A stretch of 17,163 nt of DNA from positions 1 to 17,163 of the forward strand of contig JAFTQY010000049.1 in NCBI GenBank assembly GCA_017462505.1, written 5' to 3'. Below the pieces are notes generated by a model. The model searched no databases. It worked only from the letters and a program-made list of their open reading frames with translations, and was not told where the DNA came from. The DNA is from Clostridia bacterium (GTDB taxonomy: Bacteria; Bacillota_A; Clostridia; Christensenellales; Borkfalkiaceae). Shown here in pieces: positions 6,896 to 13,707 of this stretch; within the stretch, counting starts at the first letter, position 1; each line of letters begins with the position of its first letter. Position numbers and translations under genes: made by a program.

Positions 6896-7034
6896 GTCAT
6901 ACCGAGCGTAGGCGTTAGCCGTAGTCGAGCGTATCCCCTTATAAATCACCCCACACTTATTCACTTTTCACTCTTACTTATTACTTTTTGAGATACACTC
7001 CACGCGGTCGTTCCACTCCCTTAGTCGGTATGAC
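6896..7034. repeat. Inverted-repeat intergenic element (GTCATACCGA ... TCGGTATGAC)
   Basis: Exact 10-bp terminal inverted repeats GTCATACCGA (6896-6905) and TCGGTATGAC (7025-7034). The next layers also resemble each other inversely (TCGAGCGTATCCCC near 6925 versus GAGATACACTCCACGCGGTCG near 6990). Inside is a low-complexity stretch that on the minus strand reads as AGTAATA/AGTAAG/AGTGAAA/AGTGAATA units (about 6952-6988). It has the look of a dispersed, non-coding palindromic repeat family rather than a gene. Confidence 0.6.
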
Positions 7035-7064
7035 TTTTCTACTTAGTCGTTTTTCTTTTGTATC

Positions 7065-7096
7065 AAAAAACCTCTCCAAGCCAAGGCTCGGAGAGG
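7065..7096 (-). terminator. Terminator of the 432-residue lipoprotein gene
   Basis: Minus strand CCTCTCC/GGAGAGG stem (7071-7077 and 7090-7096) with a partly paired interior, followed by TTTTTTG. It lies 23 nt past the stop codon. The plus strand also has a T-run after the hairpin. Confidence 0.8.
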
Positions 7097-7118
7097 TCGT
7101 TTTTATCCTCTTGGATCG

Positions 7119-8417
7119 TTATGCGATCGTGGGAATAGTAAAGCTTGCGTTACCTGCCGTCAACGTGAAATCGTACGTCACTTTCGCGCCGCCGTAAATT
7201 TCAGGGAGCTGCATTTCAAGCTTCCAAGTAGCCCCTTTGATCTTATCGTTTTCGTCAAAACTGACCGAAATATTATAGTATCTTAACGTATACGGAGCCA
7301 TGGAACTGCTGTCGGTATATTCTTGATCAAGGTTATAGCTGGATTTCGAGAAATCTACGTCCATGAAAGCATAGATATCGTCAAACCACTTGCCGCCACA
7401 ATAGGCTTCGTAGAACGTTTTTAACGTCGTATCGTATCTGTCTGCCGTAATTTCTTGAACGCTCCAAGCGCCCGCTTTGCTTTGCTTATAATATTTATAG
7501 GTATCCCCGTATTTGGTATAAATACCGTCTACGTAAATATTGCTGTCGCCGGAAATTTGGGGCGTATTTGCGTTCGGCGTATAGAAACGCAAGCCTTTAT
7601 CGGTAAAATAGAATTCCATATAATCTACGCCCGTACCGCCCTTTACTACAAAGTTGGTATTCTCGCCGTCATAATCGGAAACCGATTGAAGCGCTTCAAC
7701 AAGCTTTTCGTAATGCGCTTCCATTTCTTTTTCCTCTTCGATCTGCTTAACTACCTGATAATCTTTCTGTTCGCCAATACCCGACATATATGCCCAGCAA
7801 TGCTCTCCGTCGTAATATGATTCGATGAAAGACGCGTCATATTCGCCGTCCATAAAATGCAGGCTCTTCAAATATTGATAATTTGCAACGACTGCGATAG
7901 AGTGATAGTTATATGTAGGCGACTCTCCCGCTCCATTCTCGCAAGCAAGCGTTATCATTTGATCGACGCAAGCCTGAACGTTTTCGGGAAGCTCTCCGTC
8001 GTACACGAAAAACTGCATGGATTCATCGTTTTCGCCCTGATGCATTACGAAATTACTGTAATTGTTCTGCACAAAATCGAAAAAGGTCGCAAACTGCGCC
8101 GCGTAATCAACATATTCAGCCGCCTCTAAGGAAACAACCTCGCCGCTTTCCGCTTTATAATACTCTAACGTTTCGCCGTCATAGCTAAGGTCTTTGCCGT
8201 ATTCAACGCCTCTAACCCCGTAGGAATTTTCCGCTACGTAAAGATATGCGTCCACTCTACGGCTTCTCATTTCAAAGTTCACTTCGTCAAAGCAGTCTTG
8301 CCATTCGGTTTCGGTCATCGTATGCAAGGAACCGCCGCCGCCACAAGCGTTAAACGCAAACACGCCGGGCAAAATCATACAAATTGCCAACAACCAACTA
8401 AAAAATTTCCGTTTCAT
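7119..8417 (-). CDS. Predicted lipoprotein of unknown function
   Basis: 432 residues; I do not recognise a family. The N-terminus MKRKFF plus a hydrophobic stretch (FSWLLAICMILPGVFAFNA) ends at C25, followed by GGGGS. This fits a lipoprotein signal peptide although F-N-A-C is a weak lipobox. The mature part is acidic and rich in Tyr, Asp and Glu, with no cysteine clusters, and contains repeated hydrophobic-aromatic patterns such as YDGETLEYYKAESGE and YDGEHCWAYM. A short Glu/Lys-rich segment (QIEEEKEMEAHYEKLVEAL) is probably helical. It ends with alternating beta-type sequence (VTYDFTLTAGNASFTIP). RBS TAGGAG is 7 nt before the ATG. Its leader holds an attenuator-like structure. Role unknown; an extracytoplasmic binding or sensing protein is a guess only. 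Confidence 0.85.
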   Translation of the reverse strand: MKRKFFSWLLAICMILPGVFAFNACGGGGSLHTMTETEWQDCFDEVNFEMRSRRVDAYLYVAENSYGVRGVEYGKDLSYDGETLEYYKAESGEVVSLEAAEYVDYAAQFATFFDFVQNNYSNFVMHQGENDESMQFFVYDGELPENVQACVDQMITLACENGAGESPTYNYHSIAVVANYQYLKSLHFMDGEYDASFIESYYDGEHCWAYMSGIGEQKDYQVVKQIEEEKEMEAHYEKLVEALQSVSDYDGENTNFVVKGGTGVDYMEFYFTDKGLRFYTPNANTPQISGDSNIYVDGIYTKYGDTYKYYKQSKAGAWSVQEITADRYDTTLKTFYEAYCGGKWFDDIYAFMDVDFSKSSYNLDQEYTDSSSMAPYTLRYYNISVSFDENDKIKGATWKLEMQLPEIYGGAKVTYDFTLTAGNASFTIPTIA

Positions 8418-8440
8418 AACAATACTCCTATAATTTTATA

Positions 8441-8491
8441 ATAAAAAGCCACTTAACGAACGGACGTAAAACACCCACCGTTAAATGGCTT
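8441..8491 (-). terminator. Leader terminator (attenuator) before the lipoprotein gene
   Basis: On the minus strand AAGCCATTTAACG (8479-8491) pairs over 13 bp, with one T-G wobble, with CGTTAAGTGGCTT (8446-8458), followed by TTTTTAT. It sits between the promoter and the lipoprotein RBS, and its 5' arm begins at the stop codon of the leader ORF, so ribosomes finishing the leader would mask it. Confidence 0.75.
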
Positions 8492-8570
8492 ATTTATTTT
8501 TATGAAATTGCATGCGAAAAGTAGTCGGTTGCATTAACGTCTGTCTGTCCGAGTGATTATACGCAAACAT
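8490..8570 (-). CDS. Possible 26-residue leader peptide
   Basis: Short ORF in the transcribed leader, starting MFAYNHSDRQTL and ending in FHKNK. GGAG (8584-8587) lies 13 nt before the ATG, a little long for a ribosome site. The TAA stop (8490-8492) overlaps the outer base pairs of the terminator stem. Placement between a strong promoter and an attenuator, not sequence similarity, is the reason for the call. Translation is unproven. Confidence 0.55.
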   Translation of the reverse strand: MFAYNHSDRQTLMQPTTFRMQFHKNK

Positions 8571-8608
8571 TTTGAACAGTCCACTCCTTTTCGCTTTTTT
8601 GATAATTT

Positions 8609-8637
8609 ATTTTAGCATAGTTTTCAAATTTTGTCAA
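8609..8637 (-). promoter_or_regulatory. Promoter for the leader ORF and lipoprotein gene
   Basis: Minus-strand TTGACA (8632-8637), 17-nt spacer, TAAAAT (8609-8614) with TGC in front (extended -10). The predicted start near 8602 gives a leader of about 185 nt. Confidence 0.75.
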
Positions 8638-8727
8638 CTGTTTTTCATAAATCGCCTTTCACAGCGGTAAAAGGCAGAACGCCGAAAAGCGTACGTCGTC
8701 GGTTTTAAAAAATTTCTCTTCTCCGTC

Positions 8728-8756
8728 TTGCTTTTTTATAAAAGCTATGTTATAAT
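8728..8756 (+). promoter_or_regulatory. Promoter for the YhcH-family gene
   Basis: TTGCTT (8728-8733), 17-nt spacer, TATAAT (8751-8756) with an upstream TG (extended -10). The predicted start near 8763 is just ahead of the AAAAAAGGAGC ribosome site. Confidence 0.7.
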
Positions 8757-8790
8757 AAAGCCATCAATATCCCCAAAAAAGGAGCTTATT

Positions 8791-9249
8791 ATGATTATCG
8801 ATAAACTGGAAAATTGCGCTCTGTATTACGGCGCGCACGAGAGCTTTGAAAAAGCCTTTGCTTTTATTAAAAAAGCGATGGAAGAAAACCTGCCCGTCGG
8901 CAAATACGAGCTGGACGGTAAAAACCTGTTTGCGTCCGTTCAGGAATACAACACCAAGGAAGAACAGGCGGCGCGCTTTGAGGGGCACAGGAAATATATT
9001 GATATTCAATATATCGTTTCGGGCGCAGAGGCTGTGGACGTCACGGATATCGGCAAGACCTATTCCGTCACCGAATACAACGAAGAAAAGGACGTGGAAT
9101 TTTTTCAAACGGACGAAAAGGTATGGAAAGGGGTTTGGACGGCGAACGAATACGGCATTTTCTTCCCCTACGATATTCACCGCCCCGGCATGCGTGTAGA
9201 CGGTGTTTCCGCTCCCGTAAAAAAGATTTTGGTGAAAATCAAATTGTAA
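8791..9249 (+). CDS. YhcH/YjgK/YiaL family protein (DUF386)
   Basis: Small cytosolic cupin-like protein, 152 residues, the usual size for the family. Members such as E. coli YhcH (NanQ) act on sugars, helping open or epimerise sialic acid, and others occur in sugar operons. The core EGHRKYIDIQYIVSG carries H66, and FPYDIHRPGM carries H130; these are the expected metal-site histidines. RBS AAAAAAGGAGC places the start at this ATG rather than at the in-frame ATG 63 nt upstream, which would precede the promoter. It is monocistronic, with its own promoter and terminator. No sialic acid gene is adjacent, so the substrate is open. Confidence 0.93.
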   Translation: MIIDKLENCALYYGAHESFEKAFAFIKKAMEENLPVGKYELDGKNLFASVQEYNTKEEQAARFEGHRKYIDIQYIVSGAEAVDVTDIGKTYSVTEYNEEKDVEFFQTDEKVWKGVWTANEYGIFFPYDIHRPGMRVDGVSAPVKKILVKIKL

Positions 9250-9263
9250 GTAAGCACGTTAAG

Positions 9264-9296
9264 AAACACGCCGCAATCGGGCGTGTTTTTTCTTTT
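9264..9296 (+). terminator. Terminator after the YhcH-family gene
   Basis: AAACACGCC/GGGCGTGTTT hairpin with a short loop, followed by a T-rich run (TTTTTTCTTTTTT). It starts 15 nt after the stop codon. Confidence 0.85.
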
Positions 9297-9301
9297 TTCC
9301 G

Positions 9302-9330
9302 TTGACAAAACCCGATAAATGCGGTATAAT
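9302..9330 (+). promoter_or_regulatory. Consensus promoter for the ZIP transporter gene
   Basis: TTGACA (9302-9307), 17-nt spacer, TATAAT (9325-9330). Six bases (CAAGAT) separate the -10 from the ATG at 9337, so transcription should start at or next to the first codon. Confidence 0.85.
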
Positions 9331-9336
9331 CAAGAT

Positions 9337-10089
9337 ATGGAAATGGTTTTATTAACAGCCCTTGGCGTGGGCGGCGCTACCGTCGTCGGCGCGGCAATCG
9401 GCTTTCTCTTCAAAAATTTATCCCACCGTTTTTCGGATATCGTCCTGTCCTTTGCGGCGGGCGTTATGCTGGCGGCGGCGGTGTTCGGGCTGATCGTGCC
9501 GTCGTTAGAATACGGCGGTAAATTCCGTCTTTTGTACACCGTCGGCGGCGTGTTCTTCGGCGCGCTCTGCCTTAATTTGACCGACAAGCTCGTTCCCCAT
9601 TTGCACAAGCTGATGGGCGCGGAAACGGAAGAACACCACAACGCGAATTTGAGCAAGGTCCTTTTGTTCGTTATGGCGATCGCAATACACAACCTGCCCG
9701 AGGGTATCGCCGCGGGCGTGGGGTTCGGTTCGGGCAACGATACGCAGGCGCTCATCATCGCGGGCGGTATCGCCCTGCAAAATATCCCCGAGGGCATGGT
9801 GATCATCGCGCCCATGCTCGCCGCGGGCATATCTAAGAAAAAGACCTTTATCGCGGCTATGATGACGGGCTTGGTCGAGGTCGCGGGCACGCTGATCGGG
9901 TATTTCGCCGTCAGTATTGCCACCGCTATCCTGCCCTTTGCGTTGGCGTTTGCGGGCGGAACGATGCTGTACGTTATCAGCGACGAAATGATCCCTGAAA
10001 CGCACGCACACGGGTCGCAACGAGGCGCAACGTACGCCCTGCTTGTCGGCTTTTGCCTGATGCTGGTGATGGACGTGTTTTTAGGTTAA
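9337..10089 (+). CDS. ZIP family metal transporter
   Basis: Inner-membrane divalent metal (Zn, possibly Fe or Mn) importer, 250 residues, about 8 hydrophobic helices, normal for bacterial ZIPs. Helix IV carries HNLPEG (118-123) and helix V QNIPEG (148-153), the metal-binding signature; in the second the usual His is Gln. GLVEVAGTLIGYF is the typical helix VI block. A short His/Glu loop (GAETEEHHN) lies between helices III and IV. The start at 9337 is chosen because the alternative upstream ATG (9319) would lie before the -10. No Shine-Dalgarno sequence precedes either ATG, implying leaderless translation. Confidence 0.93.
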   Translation: MEMVLLTALGVGGATVVGAAIGFLFKNLSHRFSDIVLSFAAGVMLAAAVFGLIVPSLEYGGKFRLLYTVGGVFFGALCLNLTDKLVPHLHKLMGAETEEHHNANLSKVLLFVMAIAIHNLPEGIAAGVGFGSGNDTQALIIAGGIALQNIPEGMVIIAPMLAAGISKKKTFIAAMMTGLVEVAGTLIGYFAVSIATAILPFALAFAGGTMLYVISDEMIPETHAHGSQRGATYALLVGFCLMLVMDVFLG

Positions 10090-10105
10090 ACGCCCTTTTA
10101 TATGC

Positions 10106-10140
10106 AAAAAAAGCTCCCCGCAAAAGGAGCTTTTTCTTTT
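10106..10140. terminator. Bidirectional terminator between the ZIP and aspartokinase genes
   Basis: AAAAAGCTCC (10108-10117) pairs with GGAGCTTTTT (10126-10135); A-run on one side and T-run on the other let it serve both converging genes. Confidence 0.85.
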
Positions 10141-10149
10141 TGTCCGTAT

Positions 10150-11466
10150 TTATTCGCCGATCAAATCCCGATAGATCGCCTTGATACCGTCCGTCAATTG
10201 ATCGTCCTCCACGCCGATAATGATATTACATTCGCTGATACTTTGATAAATCGTTTTCACGTTGATACCGCTGTTTTTCAGCGCGTTGAATATCTTCGCC
10301 AAAATTCCGATCTTGCCCGAAAGATTATGTCCGATCACCGCCAGTAGCGCGATCTTTTCATGCCCCTTGATCTTGTCCGCGTCGATACGCCCCGAAAGCA
10401 CTTTTAAAAATTCCGCAAAGGAGATCTCGACGTACTGCGCGCGCTCGACAAAGAAACAAAGGTTGTCAAGCCCCGAGTGCGTGTGCGAGATATTGATATG
10501 ATATTCCTCAAACACCGCCGTCGCCTTTTTCACGAACCCGAGCTGTTTATCCAGCATCATTTTGGAAATCTGTATACAGGTATAATCGTTTTTGCCCGTG
10601 ATACAGGTGATCGTTTCCTGATCGGAAACCTCGGTGCGCCTTTTCAAGATCTGCGTGCCGCCTTTTTCGGGCGCAAAGCTGTTTTTGATGACGATGGGAA
10701 TGGGATCTTCATACACGGGCAACAGCGTTTCGGCATGCAACACCGACGCGCCCATGTACGACATTTCGCGCAGCTCGCGGAAGGAAACCTGCGACACCTT
10801 TTTCGCGTTTTCGATCAATCTCGGGTCGCAAACGTAGATACCATCCACATCCGTCCAGTTTTCATACAGCTCGCACCCAAATACGTTCGCCACCACCGAG
10901 CCCGTAATATCGCTCCCGCCGCGGCTGAACGTTTTGATATGTCTGCGCTCGTCTGCGCCGTAAAAGCCGGGAATCACGTACCGCCCCGCTTTATCCAAGC
11001 CGCTTGCTTGCGCGCGGGTCACCGCCATATCCAGCTCGCCGTCCGTAAAGCGGATAAACGCCGTCGCATCCAAAAAGGTAAAGCCAAGATACGCCGCAAT
11101 AATCTTTGCGTTGAGATATTCCCCGCGGGATAAAACGAAATCGAGGTTCGCCTCCGAAAAGCGGATCTGATCGCGGATCACGCGCAGCTCCTGCGCGATC
11201 GGGAAATCCGCCGCGATAGCCCCCGCGATATCGGTAAAGGTTTTTTCGATCTCGCCGAACGTTTCGCCAAATTTCTTCTCGTCAAAGCGGCAGAAATAAC
11301 AATCGTGTAAAAGATCGGTCACCTTTCTGTCCGTTTTATGCTTTTTCCCGGGCGCGGAAACAACGACAAACCGTCTGTTGTCGTCCGATTTTACAATCTC
11401 GCAGCACCGCTTGATATTTTCCGCCGTCGCCAAGGACGTGCCGCCGAATTTACATACAATCGCCAT
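10150..11466 (-). CDS. lysC: Aspartate kinase (monofunctional)
   Basis: Cytosolic enzyme phosphorylating L-aspartate, the first step to lysine, threonine, methionine and diaminopimelate. It has 438 residues, the normal monofunctional class. Visible are KFGGTS (6-11), the VLSRGE block (111-116), FSRGGSDITGS (180-190) and WTDVDGIYVCDPR (204-216), the substrate and ATP site motifs. From about residue 285 two ACT-type domains follow (CITGKNDYTCIQISK, then LAVIGHNLSGKIGILAKIF), likely sites for lysine or threonine feedback. The ATG lies inside the upstream UPF0126 gene (17-nt overlap), with GAGGAG before it. No lysine riboswitch is seen; expression probably depends on the UPF0126 promoter at 12236-12264. 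Confidence 0.95.
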   Translation of the reverse strand: MAIVCKFGGTSLATAENIKRCCEIVKSDDNRRFVVVSAPGKKHKTDRKVTDLLHDCYFCRFDEKKFGETFGEIEKTFTDIAGAIAADFPIAQELRVIRDQIRFSEANLDFVLSRGEYLNAKIIAAYLGFTFLDATAFIRFTDGELDMAVTRAQASGLDKAGRYVIPGFYGADERRHIKTFSRGGSDITGSVVANVFGCELYENWTDVDGIYVCDPRLIENAKKVSQVSFRELREMSYMGASVLHAETLLPVYEDPIPIVIKNSFAPEKGGTQILKRRTEVSDQETITCITGKNDYTCIQISKMMLDKQLGFVKKATAVFEEYHINISHTHSGLDNLCFFVERAQYVEISFAEFLKVLSGRIDADKIKGHEKIALLAVIGHNLSGKIGILAKIFNALKNSGINVKTIYQSISECNIIIGVEDDQLTDGIKAIYRDLIGE

Positions 11467-12211
11467 CTTGTTTCTCCTCTTTGTTTTCCGTTCGTTGCGA
11501 TACGTCCCCCACCGCTACGTCTTTCAGCGGGTCGTTTTGCAAGCTTTCATCCGCAACGCTTTCGTCCGTCAAACGAATCTTGGGCAAGCTCCAACGGTAA
11601 TGCGCCGCCAGCAGGCGCACCGTCACCACCGCGATTAGCGTCAACGCCGTTGCAAGCACCGTGTAATCCAAATAATACCGCGCTACGTAATAGAGCGCCG
11701 CGCCGCCGATGGACGCCACCGCGTAAATATGCTTTTTGAATATGTACGGCGGAGTTTCGGTAAGGATATCCCGCAAAATGCCGCCGCCCACACCCGACAA
11801 CACGCCGAGCGTCACCGACAAAAAGGGATTGTGCCAAACGCCTGCCGTAAAGGCGATTTCCGTACCCATCGCCGTAAACGCCGCCAGCCCGACCGCGTCA
11901 AACACGGTATTGATACGCTCGATACGCTCCCGCAGGCGGTCGAATTGCCGCCGATAAATATAAGCGATAATAAACACGCCAAGCGACGTTGCCGCGGCGA
12001 TCCCTAGCACGTACAACCGCGAAAAGATCGCAGGCGGAACTGCCCCGATCAAAATATCGCGCAGGATACCGCCGCCGACCGCCGTAAGACAGCCGATCAC
12101 CAGTACGCCGAACGCGTCGAATTTTGCCTTGATCGCCACGAAAGCCCCCGACACCGCAAACGCGATTGTACCCAGAATTTCCAGCGCGGTCAAAACGTGT
12201 TCCGTAATCAT
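11450..12211 (-). CDS. UPF0126 / TRIC-type membrane protein
   Basis: Integral membrane protein of 253 residues with about 7 helices in two homologous halves. Each half has the family's glycine block: AVGGGILRDILIG in the first and GVGGGILRDILTETPP in the second. The family is structurally related to TRIC cation channels, and genetic work on some bacterial members points to glycine transport (from memory, not checked). The C-terminal 35 or so residues (LTDESVADESLQNDPL...) are acidic/polar and probably cytosolic. The start at MITEHVLTALEILG is chosen because GAGGTG lies just upstream; a longer frame would cross the promoter. It overlaps lysC by 17 nt, so the two are translationally linked. Confidence 0.92.
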   Translation of the reverse strand: MITEHVLTALEILGTIAFAVSGAFVAIKAKFDAFGVLVIGCLTAVGGGILRDILIGAVPPAIFSRLYVLGIAAATSLGVFIIAYIYRRQFDRLRERIERINTVFDAVGLAAFTAMGTEIAFTAGVWHNPFLSVTLGVLSGVGGGILRDILTETPPYIFKKHIYAVASIGGAALYYVARYYLDYTVLATALTLIAVVTVRLLAAHYRWSLPKIRLTDESVADESLQNDPLKDVAVGDVSQRTENKEEKQDGDCM

Positions 12212-12235
12212 ACAATCACCTCGTTTGATACTTTC

Positions 12236-12264
12236 ATTATATACTGCGCGAAGAAATATGTCAA
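12236..12264 (-). promoter_or_regulatory. Promoter for the UPF0126-lysC operon
   Basis: Minus-strand TTGACA (12259-12264), 17-nt spacer, TATAAT (12236-12241): a full consensus promoter about 25-30 nt before the start codon. Confidence 0.85.
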
Positions 12265-12281
12265 TCTTTTTTACAACGCGT

Positions 12282-12315
12282 AAAAGAAAACGGGGCAACG
12301 ATTTCGCCACCCCGT
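12282..12315 (-). terminator. Terminator after the malic enzyme gene
   Basis: Minus strand ACGGGGTGGCG (12305-12315) pairs with CGTTGCCCCGT (12290-12300) across AAAT, with G-T wobbles, then TTTTCTTTTA. It lies 18 nt past the stop codon and upstream of the next promoter. Confidence 0.8.
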
Positions 12316-12332
12316 CCTATGCGCTGAATTTT

Positions 12333-13505
12333 TTATTTTTTCGCAACGCCCGTATCTCTCGCCGCCTGTGCGACCGCTTTCGCCACGGAGTTGTGCGCGC
12401 GCTGGTCGTACGCGAAAGGCAGGATATAATCGGGTTTCAGTTCCTCATCCGAAACGCAAGCCGCGATACCGCGCGACGCCGCCATCATCATTTCCATATT
12501 CACCGTCTTTGCTCTTACGTCCAAAGCGCCGCGGAACAGACCGGGGAATACCAAAACGTTGTTGATCTGGTTCGCATACTGGGACGAGCCAGTACCGACG
12601 ATAAACGCGCCCGCCTCGAAAGCGTCCTCGGGCAAAATTTCGGGGATAGGGTTGGCGCAGGTGAACAAAATGGGCTTGTCCGCCATCGATCTAACCATGT
12701 CCTTGGTAACGCAGTTTGCAACGGAAACGCCAACGAACACGTCCGCGCCCTTCATCGCGTTTTCAAGACCGCCCGTCAAACGGCGTTTGTTGGTGATCTT
12801 CGCAAGCTCTTGCTGTGCGGGATTAAAGCGAGTGTCGCCTTCCACCAAAATACCCTTACTGCTGCACGCAACGACATCTTTCACGCCGAACGCCATCAGG
12901 AATTTCGCAATCGCAATACCTGCCGCGCCCGCGCCGTTGATAACTACGTGGATATCTTCGATCTTCTTATTTGCAAGTTTGAGCGCGTTCAAAAGCGCCG
13001 CCGCCGTAACGATCGCCGTACCGTGCTGATCGTCGTGGAAAACGGGAATATCCAGTTCTTCTTTAAGGCGAGTTTCGATCTCGAAACAACGGGGAGCGGA
13101 AATATCTTCCAAATTCACGCCGCCGAACGAACCAGCCAAAAGCTTGATCGTGCGGATAATTTCTTCGGTATCTTTTGAACGAATACAAAGAGGATACGCG
13201 TCTACGTCGCCGAACGTCTTAAAGAGCGCGCACTTGCCTTCCATAACGGGCATACCTGCCTCAGGACCGATATCGCCAAGTCCAAGCACCGCCGTACCGT
13301 CGGTGATAACGGGAACGGTATTCCAACGACGGGTGAGGTCAAAACTCTTTTCCACTTCCTCGTGTATAGCCAAGCAAGGCTCTGCAACCCCGGGGGTGTA
13401 GGCAAGCGACAAATGCTCGCGATCCTGTACGCTAACGCGGGATACAACTTCGATTTTACCTTTCCATTCGCCGTGCAATTTCAGCGATTCTTCTCTGTAA
13501 TTCAT
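12333..13505 (-). CDS. Malic enzyme (malate dehydrogenase, decarboxylating)
   Basis: Cytosolic enzyme converting malate to pyruvate and CO2 with reduction of NAD(P)+. It has 390 residues, the short bacterial class without a phosphotransacetylase domain. Seen are LAYTPGVAEPC (34-44), the VITDGTAVLGLGDIGPEAG block, EGKCALFKTFGDVDA with the catalytic Lys, FHDDQHGTAIV for metal/substrate, and the Rossmann VINGAGAAGIAIAKFL. The start is set at MNYREESL because AAGGAG lies 8 nt upstream; an in-frame ATG 24 nt earlier has no such site. It has its own promoter and terminator. NAD versus NADP preference cannot be decided here. Confidence 0.95.
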   Translation of the reverse strand: MNYREESLKLHGEWKGKIEVVSRVSVQDREHLSLAYTPGVAEPCLAIHEEVEKSFDLTRRWNTVPVITDGTAVLGLGDIGPEAGMPVMEGKCALFKTFGDVDAYPLCIRSKDTEEIIRTIKLLAGSFGGVNLEDISAPRCFEIETRLKEELDIPVFHDDQHGTAIVTAAALLNALKLANKKIEDIHVVINGAGAAGIAIAKFLMAFGVKDVVACSSKGILVEGDTRFNPAQQELAKITNKRRLTGGLENAMKGADVFVGVSVANCVTKDMVRSMADKPILFTCANPIPEILPEDAFEAGAFIVGTGSSQYANQINNVLVFPGLFRGALDVRAKTVNMEMMMAASRGIAACVSDEELKPDYILPFAYDQRAHNSVAKAVAQAARDTGVAKK

Positions 13506-13546
13506 ACTATTTTCTCCTTCGTGTGCCAAAAATGCCCACGATAACG

Positions 13547-13575
13547 ATTATAGCACTTTTACCTACTATTGTCAA
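13547..13575 (-). promoter_or_regulatory. Promoter for the malic enzyme gene
   Basis: Minus-strand TTGACA (13570-13575), 17-nt spacer, TATAAT (13547-13552) with TGC before it. The start is predicted near 13540. Confidence 0.85.
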
Positions 13576-13641
13576 TACTTTCCAGAAAACTTTCTGTTGT
13601 ATTTTTTATGAATTTTTTATTGCTTTTTTTGTATAAAGCAT

Positions 13642-13671
13642 GCCCCCAAAAGCTTTTTTGCTTTTGGGGGC
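13642..13671. terminator. Strong hairpin downstream of the phosphoesterase lipoprotein gene
   Basis: GCCCCCAAAAGC pairs perfectly over 12 bp with GCTTTTGGGGGC across a 6-nt loop, 36 nt past the stop codon. Neither strand has a long U-tract after it (ATGCTTTATA on the minus strand), so it may be a weak terminator or an RNA 3'-end stabiliser. Confidence 0.6.
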
Positions 13672-13707
13672 ACGTCATTACGTTTCACAACGTTTTTTGA
13701 TTCGCTT

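Noticed and set aside
8418..8727. T-box or SAM-type riboswitch in the lipoprotein leader
   Set aside because: No T-box bulge motif or riboswitch consensus found; the leader ORF plus terminator explains the structure better.
9319..9336. Upstream ATG for the ZIP gene
   Set aside because: It lies between the -35 and -10 elements, before the predicted transcription start, so it would not be on the mRNA.
12129..13178. 349-codon plus-strand frame across UPF0126 start and malic enzyme
   Set aside because: It crosses a terminator and a promoter and is antisense to two clearly recognised genes; its protein has no family features.
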